Of a stretch of 51,274 bases of DNA, positions 43,960-51,274 are shown in pieces. The stretch is from positions 1 through 51,274 of the forward strand of contig NZ_HG326229.1 in the NCBI RefSeq assembly GCF_000312505.2, given 5' to 3'. The notes under the pieces were generated by a model, which was given only the letters and a program-made list of their open reading frames with translations, did not search any database and was not told where the DNA came from. Positions within the stretch are counted from its first letter, which is position 1. Each line of letters opens with the position of its first letter. The translations under genes and the position numbers were made by a program. The DNA is from Fenollaria massiliensis. GTDB taxonomy: Bacteria > Bacillota > Clostridia > Tissierellales > Peptoniphilaceae.

Positions 43960-44358
43960 ATGAAAAAGACAGATGCTTATCCATGTGTTGTTAGATATGA
44001 GGACAATACTTATTATGCTGATTTTCCCGATTTTGATGCCTGTTTCACTGATGCAGATAGTCTTGGAGAATTATTTGTTAATACAAAGGAAGTTTTGAAT
44101 GGAGTTTTATTCACTATGCTTGATAATGGTCTTGCTCTTCCAAAGACAAGTGACGGTAAAAGTATTAATCTAAAGAAGGGTGAATTTGTACTCTTAGTTG
44201 AAGCGCCTATTGCAGGTATTGAGGAAAGGCTGAATAAAAAATCTATAAAAAAGACTTTGAGTATACCAAAGTGGCTAAATGATCTTGGTATGAAAGAAAA
44301 TGTGAATTTTTCACAAATTCTGCAAGAGGGATTAAAAAGGGAATTGAATATTAAATAG
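43960..44358 (+). CDS. hicB: HicB-type antitoxin, third copy
   Basis: 132 residues from the ATG at 43960 with AGGAGGT before it; the frame is open further upstream inside hicA but without a ribosome binding site. HicB core YYADFPDFDACFTDADSLGE and DNA-binding segment TLSIPKWLNDLGMKENVNFS. The DNA after its stop retains a decayed small RNA 1 promoter (TAGCAATATTATAATATTCTG), with the RNA itself missing. Confidence 0.9.
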   Translation: MKKTDAYPCVVRYEDNTYYADFPDFDACFTDADSLGELFVNTKEVLNGVLFTMLDNGLALPKTSDGKSINLKKGEFVLLVEAPIAGIEERLNKKSIKKTLSIPKWLNDLGMKENVNFSQILQEGLKRELNIK

Positions 44359-44409
44359 AATAGACTAGCAATATTATAATATTCTGATATTCAAAAGAGG
44401 TGTATCATT

Positions 44410-44715
44410 ATGAATAAAAATGATAAAACTAATTATGAAGCTCCAAATGCCGAAACCATCAAGGCTATAAAAGAAGTCGAAGCTATGAAGAAGGATAAGA
44501 GCATTGGCAAGACTTATGAAAGTGTAGATGAAATGTTTGATGATTTAATCTTGGAAGACCTTATAAATAGTGGCTTTGAGGGGGAAGAGCTGCTTAATGA
44601 GTTTAAAGAAATTAAAAAGAGCATGCCAATGGCCGTGAAAAAATTAAAACGCGATGTTTTGAATGAGTATAAAACTGGCGAAACTGTAGAATTTAATGAA
44701 GAATTATTTAATTGA
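44410..44715 (+). CDS. RelB/DinJ-like antitoxin candidate, solo
   Basis: 101 acidic residues. NAETIKAIKEVEAMKKDKSIGKTYESVDEMFDDL resembles the toxin-binding C-terminal part of RelB-type antitoxins found in Firmicutes. An AGAGGTG ribosome binding site lies before the start. No relE-type toxin follows; a terminator comes directly after the stop. It may be a solo antitoxin or part of the hicAB transcript. Confidence 0.55.
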   Translation: MNKNDKTNYEAPNAETIKAIKEVEAMKKDKSIGKTYESVDEMFDDLILEDLINSGFEGEELLNEFKEIKKSMPMAVKKLKRDVLNEYKTGETVEFNEELFN

Positions 44716-44737
44716 GAGCTGAGAGGCTCTCTTTTTT
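44714..44737 (+). terminator. Terminator after the RelB-like gene
   Basis: GAGAGC (44714-44719) pairs with GCTCTC (44726-44731), then six T. Confidence 0.8.
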
Positions 44738-44887
44738 ATTGTGTAGGAAATGCAAGTGACTGAAAAAAATAAAAAAGGGCTTGTTCTGATATATAGTAAG
44801 TAATAGGAAAGTAATTGTAGAGTGGAAAAAATGCCTTAAAAATGTTATAATATAAGTAATTTATTTGTAATTGTTAGGAGAATTAAG

Positions 44888-46354
44888 ATGGCAATAAAAA
44901 ATCAAGATTATATTAAAAATTTAATCAGAGAGTTGATTTCTTTACCATATGAAACAGAATGGGTTGAATTTAAACATAATAATTATGAACCTCAGATGAT
45001 AGGAGAGTATATTTCCGCTCTTGGAAATGCTGCGACTTTATGTGGAAGACCTAAAGCCTATTTGATTTGGGGTGTTGATGATAGCACACATAAAATTTTA
45101 GGAACTACATTTGATTATAGGAATAGTAAAAAAGGTTCAGAAGAACTAGAAGCATGGCTATCTCGAATGACAAGTCCAAGAATAGATTTCAGATTTTATG
45201 AAACAGAAATTGATGATAAAAATGTAACCTTGCTTGAGATTCCATGTGCAGAAAAACAACCTATTAAGTTTTCTAATGAAGAGTATATTAGAATTGGAAC
45301 AAACAAAAAGAACTTGAAAGAGTTTCCTGATAAAGAGAGAGCTTTATGGAAAGCATTTGATGCAACTCCATTTGAATTAAGAAATGCAAAAGATAATATT
45401 TCGTTTAATGAAGTATTAAACTTATTTAATGTGTCAGGATATTATGACAAGGTGGGATTTGCACTACCAGAAAATAAAAATAAGATATTGGATGATTTTA
45501 CTAATGAAAAATTTATAAGAAAAAATGATGCAGGGAACTATGATATTACTAACTTGGGAGCATTACTTATTTCTAAAGACTTGAATAGCTTTGAGGGTCT
45601 ATCGCACAAGTCTATAAGAGTAATTTGGTACAAAGAGAACAATAGACTTGACACGATAAGAGAAAAAGTATTTAGTGAAGGATATGCAATAGCATATGAT
45701 AAAATTGTAGAATATGTGTTGACTATCATTCCACAGGAAGAAATAATTGAAAAATCTATAAGAAAAACAAAGTTTGCTTATCCAGAGATAGCTATACGTG
45801 AGCTGATTGCTAACATTATGATTCATCAAGCTATAGAACAAAAAGGTACAAATCCGATGGTTGAATTATTTAAGGATAGAATAGAATTTTCAAATGCTGG
45901 TTCTCCGCTAGTTTCAATAGATCGTATTGTAGATACGGTTCCGATTTCAAGGAATGAAAATCTTGCTGGATTCATGCATAAGTGTGGGATTTGTGAAGAA
46001 AGAGGCAGTGGCTTTGATAAAGTAATATATGCTACAAGTAAAAATTCTATGCTTGCTCCTAAGATTGAAAATCAAAGTGATAGATTTACAAAAGTAACTT
46101 TATATCTGAAGGCTCCATTTGATTTGATAAGTAAAGAAGATAGAATAAGAACTTGTTATATGCAAGCCTGTTTTCTATATGTTAATGGAGAGTGTGTAAC
46201 AAATAATGCTCTTAGAGATTTATTTGATATAAATGATAAAGATAGGTATAAAGCGTCGAGAATTATTAAAGATACTTTGGAAGCAAAACTTATTAAGCCT
46301 GTTGATAAAAATACAGCACCGAGATATATGAAGTATATTCCTTTTTGGGCTTGA
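44888..46354 (+). CDS. AlbA_2 (Schlafen-type) domain protein with GHKL-like ATPase domain
   Basis: 488 residues. The N-terminal AlbA_2 domain shows ETEWVEFKHNN near residue 19 and AYLIWGVDD near 57. The middle and C-terminal part carries IRELIANIMIHQ near 303 and EERGSGFDKVIYA near 370, as in the HATPase_c_4 group often annotated as RecG-like or transcriptional regulators. An AGGAG site precedes the ATG. Proteins of this type are frequent in defence and toxin-antitoxin regions. The 3' end is repeated as a remnant at 42471-42504. Biochemical role unknown. Confidence 0.85.
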   Translation: MAIKNQDYIKNLIRELISLPYETEWVEFKHNNYEPQMIGEYISALGNAATLCGRPKAYLIWGVDDSTHKILGTTFDYRNSKKGSEELEAWLSRMTSPRIDFRFYETEIDDKNVTLLEIPCAEKQPIKFSNEEYIRIGTNKKNLKEFPDKERALWKAFDATPFELRNAKDNISFNEVLNLFNVSGYYDKVGFALPENKNKILDDFTNEKFIRKNDAGNYDITNLGALLISKDLNSFEGLSHKSIRVIWYKENNRLDTIREKVFSEGYAIAYDKIVEYVLTIIPQEEIIEKSIRKTKFAYPEIAIRELIANIMIHQAIEQKGTNPMVELFKDRIEFSNAGSPLVSIDRIVDTVPISRNENLAGFMHKCGICEERGSGFDKVIYATSKNSMLAPKIENQSDRFTKVTLYLKAPFDLISKEDRIRTCYMQACFLYVNGECVTNNALRDLFDINDKDRYKASRIIKDTLEAKLIKPVDKNTAPRYMKYIPFWA

Positions 46355-46473
46355 TTTAACTTGCAGCAAGTTGCATATGTGCGATTATTTGGATAGATTT
46401 ACGATGTAAACCCAGTGAAATACGGATTTTTATGAAGTCAAAATAGAAAATTTAAGTTGCAGCAAGTTGCAAT
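46321..46473 (+). repeat. 153-bp duplicated segment, copy 2
   Basis: Starts in the last codons of the AlbA_2 gene and ends at the hicB fragment. It contains two AGTTGCAGCAAGTTGCA-like sequences about 95 bases apart. It aligns base for base with 42471-42623. Confidence 0.85.
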
Positions 46474-46475
46474 AT

Positions 46476-46673
46476 GAATTCTCTGACATGGATTTGAGTT
46501 TTAAGACCATGATTGATATCGATATGGATGACTACATCAGAAGAACGAGTGCTAAAACCATTAAAAAGACGGTTACCATTCCGAGCTACTTAAATGAGAT
46601 GGCTAAAGAATATGGCGTTAATTTTTCAAAGGTCTTGACTGAAGGCTTGAAGAAGGAATTGAATATTAAATAA
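46476..46673 (+). pseudogene. hicB fragment (C-terminal half)
   Basis: Open frame of about 66 codons whose last 40 residues (TIPSYLNEMAKEYGVNFSKV and the shared C-terminus) match the other HicB proteins. The N-terminal RNase H-like domain is missing, replaced by the duplicated 153-bp segment. No ribosome binding site is in place. Probably a broken gene from recombination between hicB loci. Confidence 0.75.
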
Positions 46674-46675
46674 GT

Positions 46676-46702
46676 AAGAGGGCGTTTGGCTCTCTTTTTT
46701 GA
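46676..46702 (+). terminator. Terminator after the hicB fragment
   Basis: AGAGGGC-type arm pairs with GGCTCTC and is followed by six T. Confidence 0.65.
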
Positions 46703-46703
46703 C

Positions 46704-46738
46704 TAAAAAAGAAGTTCAAGGTGTACTCGAACTTCTTT
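46704..46738 (-). terminator. Terminator of the DUF554 gene
   Basis: On the minus strand AAGAAGTTC pairs with GAACTTCTT, followed by a run of T. It also faces the plus-strand terminator before it. Confidence 0.85.
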
Positions 46739-46757
46739 ATGTGTATGAATTTTTTTA

Positions 46758-47480
46758 TTATAATGGCAAATATGCCCAAGCCATCGCTACGATGAGGGCT
46801 GGAAGCATGTTGGCGACGCTAACTCTTTTATCAAAAACTAAATTGATGCCGATGCACGCGATTAGTACGGAGCCAACGAGTGAAAGGTAGTCAATTGCAA
46901 GGTCTGTCATGTATGGGGCGATGAGTTTAGATAGATAAGTGATACTCATCTGCAAAATGAAGACTGGAACGAAGGAAAATGTCGCTCCCTTACCCATTGA
47001 CGCGGACATGACGAAGACGACGATGAAGTCCAAAACTGCTTTTAGAGCCAAAGTTGAGTAGTCGCCTGCGATGCCTTCTTGCATGGATCCGACTATTGCC
47101 ATGGCGCCGATTGAGACGGTTAGTGACGTTGTGACGAAGGCGGCGATAAAGCCTTGATCTGAATCGCTTTTTGTCTTTTTCTTAAGATAGGCACCGAAAC
47201 GCTCGAAGCCCTCTTCTATGCCGATGATTTCGCCGATTAGCGCGCCTATCGCAAGTGATATCACTAGGAGCATGGTTCTGCCGCTTTTAAGTGTACCCTC
47301 TGAGATGCTGAGCATGCCTTGCATTGAGCCTGCAAGTCCTATGAAGAATATGCTAACGCCGGATGATAGTACGAGCGCTTTTTGCACTTTTTTATTTAGT
47401 ATTTTTGAGAATATCCTTCCCAAGATGCCAGCGGCGATGATGGCTGCACAGTTAATTAATGTGCCTAGACCCATTAGCAA
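46758..47480 (-). CDS. DUF554 family membrane protein
   Basis: 240 residues with about six or seven membrane segments. The N-terminal MGLGTLINCAAIIAAGILG and the internal GEIIGIEEGFERFG are typical of DUF554 (YdfK/YqgA type), proposed to be transporters. The start overlaps the HAD phosphatase gene by seven bases, so the two form an operon running against the local plus-strand genes. Confidence 0.9.
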   Translation of the reverse strand: MLMGLGTLINCAAIIAAGILGRIFSKILNKKVQKALVLSSGVSIFFIGLAGSMQGMLSISEGTLKSGRTMLLVISLAIGALIGEIIGIEEGFERFGAYLKKKTKSDSDQGFIAAFVTTSLTVSIGAMAIVGSMQEGIAGDYSTLALKAVLDFIVVFVMSASMGKGATFSFVPVFILQMSITYLSKLIAPYMTDLAIDYLSLVGSVLIACIGINLVFDKRVSVANMLPALIVAMAWAYLPL

Positions 47481-48205
47481 AGCGCTTTCTTTAAAACTTC
47501 TCTAAGTGCTTTTGCGTCAGGTGCGTATAAAACTTCATAATTTTTTGGTTTTGCGCCGAAGTAGATGGCTCTCATGCCGCTTGCAAGTGCGCCGAAAACA
47601 TCTGAGTCGATGTTGTTGCCTATCATAATTGAGTCTTCTGGTCTAACGCCAGCCATTTTCATAGCGCCGAAGAAAAACTTTGTATCGGGTTTACCATAAC
47701 CAAAGTCGCCTGAAGCGAATACGTGGTCCATAAGCGTGTCAAGACCAAGTGTTTGGGCCTTTCTGTGCTGAATTTCGCTGATGCCATCAGTAATCACACC
47801 AAGCTTGTGACCGGCTGATTTTAAGTCTTTTATAAGTTCTAGCATGCCGTCAATTGCTTCTGTGTAGTCGAAACGCCTTTTCAAAAATGCCGTGAAAAAT
47901 TCTTCTTTTGTAGTTTCGCCCAAAATGTCTTTCACATCGTCATAAACACCATTCTTGAAAAGTTCAAGCCTTTCTTCCTCGTAAGGCTCTTCCATGAGTA
48001 GGTAGTCAAGTGGGTCTATGCCAATGGTTTCGTTGTAGGCAAAGTCCATGTGCCTAATCATGCGCGAGCGAAGCGCAGTTCTTATGCGGCCTCTAAACTC
48101 GTCCGCGTCCATGTCGATGTGCAAATCCATTTGAGCACGCTCAAAAATTAATAGATTTGTAGTTTTTGTATTTAAAATAGTGTCGTCTAGGTCAAAGAAT
48201 ATCAT
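47474..48205 (-). CDS. HAD-superfamily phosphatase, YjjG-like
   Basis: 243 residues. Motif I FFDLDDTILNT (nucleophile and general acid aspartates) at residues 3-13, motif II VITDGI near 155, motif III lysine in YGKPDTKFF near 190, and motif IV MIGNNIDSD near 215. The pattern and length match YjjG/YfnB nucleotidases, which remove non-canonical nucleoside monophosphates. Substrate is inferred from similarity. Confidence 0.88.
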   Translation of the reverse strand: MIFFDLDDTILNTKTTNLLIFERAQMDLHIDMDADEFRGRIRTALRSRMIRHMDFAYNETIGIDPLDYLLMEEPYEEERLELFKNGVYDDVKDILGETTKEEFFTAFLKRRFDYTEAIDGMLELIKDLKSAGHKLGVITDGISEIQHRKAQTLGLDTLMDHVFASGDFGYGKPDTKFFFGAMKMAGVRPEDSIMIGNNIDSDVFGALASGMRAIYFGAKPKNYEVLYAPDAKALREVLKKALC

Positions 48206-48302
48206 ATATAAACTCCTCTATATATATTATTTATTTTTTATTATCATCTATATTATAGCACAATTTTGAAAAAACTATAACAGCAATATTCATTTATTAT
48301 AA

Positions 48303-48422
48303 TTTTGCAGAGCATTTTGATGAGATTGGCGTAGTAGAGAATTTTTTGGAGTGAGGTGTGCAAATGCACTCCGCAGCGACAAAAGAATTCGAAACTCGCC
48401 AAGATCGCAAAATGAACGCAAA
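48303..48422. repeat. Family B element, copy 6
   Basis: CATTTTG pairs with CAAAATG, GATTGGCG with CGCCAAGATC, AGAATT with AGAATTC, and the centre GTGC/GCAC is flanked by GGAGTG/CACTCC. The outer stem differs from copies 1 and 4 but is complementary. It fills the gap between the divergent HAD and MATE genes. Confidence 0.75.
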
Positions 48423-48427
48423 AGAAC

Positions 48428-48456
48428 TTGCCAATAGGCTGTGATTGTGCTATAAT
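48428..48456 (+). promoter_or_regulatory. Promoter of the MATE exporter gene
   Basis: TTGCCA (48428-48433), 17 bp, TATAAT (48451-48456), with AAGGAGG at 48467-48473. Confidence 0.75.
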
Positions 48457-48480
48457 TTATATATATAAGGAGGTTTTACT

Positions 48481-49800
48481 ATTACCACGGTATCAATCAA
48501 TAAAAAATTTTTCTCCTATATAATTCCGTCGCTCTCAGCCATGATCATCTTTAGCCTATATTCAATGGTTGATGGCTTTTTCGTGAGCAAGTACGTCGGC
48601 GTCGAGGCTCTAAGCGCGGTTAATCTTTCAATGCCTTTCATCAACATCGTTTTTGCGCTTGGGATAATCGCTGCAGTCGGCTCGCAGACTATGTGCGGCG
48701 TTTTTATCGGCAGAAAAAATTACATGAAGGCTAATAAAATTTTTAGCTTCAACATAAAAACTGTAACGATTTTTTCAATAATATTGACAGTGCTTTTTTA
48801 TTTTAATATGGACACGATTGCGAGACTTTTGGGCGCAACCGAAGAACTGGGGCCTTTGGTCATAGAATACCTAGGTCACATCGTGTATTTTGTGCCATTC
48901 TTAATGATTTCATATAATTTCGAAGTTATGGTCAAGGTCGATGGTTTTCCGCGCTTGGCGGTCGCAACGGTCATCACATGCGGTTTAAGTAACGTAATTT
49001 TGGACTACGTCTTTGTTGGTCTCATGGGTCATGGCCTTGCAGGTGCAGCAGTTGCAACGGGTATATCGCAAGTAATCTCGACAGTGGTCTACTTAATTCA
49101 CTTCACAGTTGGTAAATCCAATCTTGAGTTCGTAGAGGTAAAATTCTCTTTTGATACGCTCAAATCCATATTTTCCTTAGGTGTTGGCGATTTCGTTTCA
49201 GAGGTTGGCATCGCGATGATAGTTTTATTTTATAATATATTCATAATCAAATTTTTGGGCGAAAAATCCATTGCGACATTCTCTGTCATAAGCTATGTCA
49301 ATAACCTTGCCCTCACTTGTTTTGCGGGCATAACACAAGGCACTCAGCCGCTTCTAAGCTATTACTATGGTAAAAAAGACTACGATAGTCTCAAAAAGCT
49401 ATTTCGTCTAGCAACGGCGGCGATATTTGTAACGGGAGTCGTGTTCTTGGCGGCATCACAGCTATTTCCAGAGAGGATATTTAGAATATTTTTGGACGTG
49501 GACAAAGAGACACTTAGCTACTCGGTCGAGTCGCTTCGTAAATTCTCGATATCTTTCATGATAACAGGCTTCAATGTACTCATAGCAGCGGTTTGCGTCT
49601 CATTCTTAAAGCCAAAGTACTCAGTTACGATCAATATCTTGAGAAGCTTCGTGACCATATATTTGGCGCTTTTCGTCTTGACCATGCTCGAGCCAACGCT
49701 AATATGGTTCGCATCAGCACTGTCAGAGGGCGTGACACTAATATTTGCATATTATTTCTATAGAAGATTAAGTCGCGAGAATCAAGAGAAGTATGAATAA
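48481..49800 (+). CDS. MATE family efflux transporter, apparent ATT start
   Basis: Sodium- or proton-driven multidrug-type exporter with about twelve membrane segments. From 48481 the protein has 439 residues, close to the family norm. The first ATG in frame is at 48541, but no ribosome binding site precedes it and it would remove the conserved first helix (FFSYIIPSLSAM). AAGGAGG stands seven bases before ATT at 48481, exactly where a start codon belongs, so either ATT is used or an ATG has mutated. Family features include YSMVDGFFVSKYVG and LIEYLGHI-like helix boundaries. Confidence 0.82.
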   Translation: MTTVSINKKFFSYIIPSLSAMIIFSLYSMVDGFFVSKYVGVEALSAVNLSMPFINIVFALGIIAAVGSQTMCGVFIGRKNYMKANKIFSFNIKTVTIFSIILTVLFYFNMDTIARLLGATEELGPLVIEYLGHIVYFVPFLMISYNFEVMVKVDGFPRLAVATVITCGLSNVILDYVFVGLMGHGLAGAAVATGISQVISTVVYLIHFTVGKSNLEFVEVKFSFDTLKSIFSLGVGDFVSEVGIAMIVLFYNIFIIKFLGEKSIATFSVISYVNNLALTCFAGITQGTQPLLSYYYGKKDYDSLKKLFRLATAAIFVTGVVFLAASQLFPERIFRIFLDVDKETLSYSVESLRKFSISFMITGFNVLIAAVCVSFLKPKYSVTINILRSFVTIYLALFVLTMLEPTLIWFASALSEGVTLIFAYYFYRRLSRENQEKYE

Positions 49801-49822
49801 TTTCTTGATTATGCGAAGCATC

Positions 49823-50100
49823 AAGGTTCTCGTCCATATGGACGAGAACCTTTGCGCTATGCTGAGATTGGCGTTGTACATCGAAAAGTGTTTTCGTCGC
49901 TTGCTGCGTCTACATAAATTGTTAATTTCTAAACTCGCTGTCTTGAAAATTCATATTCGTTGCGCTGCGCTCCACTAGATGAATTTTCGGGCAGACATCT
50001 TCGTTAAGAAATTAATGCAATTTATTCCGAAGGCTGCGCTCGTGAAAATCACTTTTCTCACTAAAAGAATTCGAAACTAGCCAAGATCGCTAAGTGAACG
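49823..50100. repeat. Composite: family C palindrome, then family A inserted in family B
   Basis: A perfect 30-bp palindrome (49823-49852; half-site AAGGTTCTCGTCCAT) is followed by a B arm (about 49861-49879), a reversed family A copy (49880-50064), and the other B arm (about 50065-50100). The A inner stem here is GAAAATTCAT with ATGAATTTTC, plus GTCT with AGAC. Confidence 0.75.
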
Positions 50101-50107
50101 AAAAATT

Positions 50108-51013
50108 TTATTCTTTGGACCACACCTGCCATTTTCTCATCTCATTTCTGCGTAATTCTTTCTCAGTATTATTATCTCTATACTCCTTTAGTTTTCTTAT
50201 CAAATCCGCTTTGCCCTCAGGGAATTTCGAAAGTAGTGGCAAGGGATTGGTTTTGTGCGTTGCCTTGATGACCGTATTTATCTCAAGATTTTCAAGTATA
50301 TATATTTCTTCGTTTAAAACTTCTTTTATAGAAAGTCTTGTAAATTCTTTCGCACGAACGAGGTCCTTAAGAGGCGCGCGCTTGAATATTACAGTCGTTA
50401 CGAAAACTATTTCGAATGGCTTTATCTCGTTTAAAAGTTTTGCAGTTTCAATTCTATGAGGCATAGTCAGCTCTTTACCGCCGAGGCCGAGCATTATGTA
50501 GACGGAGTAGCTGATACCAAGCCTTTCAAGCTTTTTGCAGGCCCTTAGGCTATCATTCACGCTATGTCCTTTTTTGTGAAAGTTCAAAACTTCATCCGAG
50601 CCGCTCTCAAGACCCAAGCATAGCCTATCCATACCCATAGCTTTAAGCCTAAGCAGCTCCTCATCAGTCTTGCACAGAACGTCACTTGCGCGCGCAAACA
50701 TCGATATGTACTGGACTTCAAAGTATTTATGTATAAGAGAAAAAACATTTTCAAGGTAAGAAGTTTTTACGCATAAAGGATTACCCTCAAGCAGTGTAAA
50801 TTTTTTGGGGCTGCGCTTCATTTTATCGTATTTAATTTTTTCATTCCTAAGGTAGTCCTCGATTTCGTCCAGCTTAAAAATGTGAAATTTTTGCCTAAAA
50901 TTCAGATCGCAGTAGAGGCACTTTTGGTAGGAACAGCCAGATGTCACGGGCACCATCACATTGTGCATCTCGGGCATCGGCGTGTACATGTAGATTGGAT
51001 AAAAGCCTTCCAT
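50108..51013 (-). CDS. Radical SAM protein of unknown substrate
   Basis: 301 residues from the ATG at 51013, chosen because GAGGTG lies nine bases before it. The cluster-binding cysteines are in SGCSYQKCLYCDLN (Cx4Cx2C) near residue 31. LCLGLESGSDEVLNFHKKGH near 160 is the second typical segment of the Elp3/MiaB-like radical SAM core. No methyl- or cobalamin-binding partner domain is visible. The family is clear; the reaction is not. Confidence 0.85.
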   Translation of the reverse strand: MEGFYPIYMYTPMPEMHNVMVPVTSGCSYQKCLYCDLNFRQKFHIFKLDEIEDYLRNEKIKYDKMKRSPKKFTLLEGNPLCVKTSYLENVFSLIHKYFEVQYISMFARASDVLCKTDEELLRLKAMGMDRLCLGLESGSDEVLNFHKKGHSVNDSLRACKKLERLGISYSVYIMLGLGGKELTMPHRIETAKLLNEIKPFEIVFVTTVIFKRAPLKDLVRAKEFTRLSIKEVLNEEIYILENLEINTVIKATHKTNPLPLLSKFPEGKADLIRKLKEYRDNNTEKELRRNEMRKWQVWSKE

Positions 51014-51116
51014 TATATATATCACCTCTTGTAATAATATTACCACTAATGTATTTTTATGTCAAAACTCTTTTATATATATTATTCAAGTTTTTATTCA
51101 CTAACACCATTTTTCT

Positions 51117-51274
51117 TAGATAAAATGTGATGATTGGGCGAAGTGGACCGACGAGGCAAGCGCAGCGTACTAAGCGTACGTGAGCATTGCTGAGGAAGGA
51201 ACGAGCTCAAGGGCGCATTTTAGCAAGAAAGCTTAAATATTCCTTAAGAATTCTTAAGGAATATTTAAGAGAAA
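51117..51274. repeat. Family D element, copy 3 (runs off the window)
   Basis: GTGATGATTGGGCGAAGTGGA matches the left arm of copy 1. The inner stem uses GCGTAC/GCGTAC-type pairing and AGCGCAGC/GCATTGCT. After it, a palindrome TCCTTAAGAATTCTTAAGGA lies at 51240-51259. The right end is cut by the window. Confidence 0.6.

Overview
The window spans a chromosomal replication origin of a low-GC Gram-positive anaerobe. The order recF-gyrB-gyrA next to dnaN and dnaA on one side, and rpmH-rnpA-yidD-yidC-jag-mnmE-mnmG-rsmG-parA-parB on the other, is the classical Firmicutes origin layout. AT-rich intergenic DNA, strong AAGGAGG-type ribosome binding sites, an SLH-type surface protein and a formimidotetrahydrofolate cyclodeaminase fit a Clostridia/Tissierellia-type organism, possibly Peptoniphilaceae. 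That placement is inference; there is no rRNA to settle it. No tRNA, rRNA, CRISPR array or transposase gene was seen.

Left arm (1-13 kb, mostly minus strand, reading away from the origin): a GltS-type glutamate symporter (plus strand), then lipA, lplA, a SigB/SigF-type sigma factor, an ATP-binding-deficient RsbW-like protein, an RsbV-like protein, gyrA, gyrB, recF, an S4-domain protein and dnaN in a tightly packed series. The origin (about 13.0-15.2 kb) surrounds dnaA. DnaA boxes lie on both sides of the gene, one overlapping its stop codon, and very AT-rich DNA lies between dnaA and dnaN.

Right arm (16-34 kb, plus strand): a DUF4143-type ATPase behind four 33-bp-spaced repeats, a small membrane protein, the rpmH-to-jag group, mnmE, mnmG, a metallophosphoesterase, rsmG, three parS sites, parA, parB, a PhzF-like protein with an altered active site, and fchA. 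A minus-strand structured RNA of about 240 nt and a second structured region precede a large SLH surface protein. From 34.5 to 46.7 kb the DNA is accessory: a membrane protein, an FRG-domain protein, a sigma factor with divergent DUF1659/DUF2922 genes, a secreted VWA-lipase fusion, and a HicAB toxin-antitoxin cluster with solo, broken and duplicated parts. The right end carries a DUF554 protein, a HAD phosphatase, a MATE exporter with an apparent ATT start, and a radical SAM protein.

The most unusual content is non-coding. (1) Three or four families of dispersed intergenic elements of about 110-320 bp fold into long nested hairpins. Their stems change sequence between copies while staying paired, and the families are inserted into one another in both directions. 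(2) A duplicated pair of small transcription units, each with its own promoter, a covarying hairpin and a T-tract, follows two hicB genes. In one copy it leads into a broken NYN-domain gene. (3) There are two candidate long structured RNAs upstream of the surface-protein gene.
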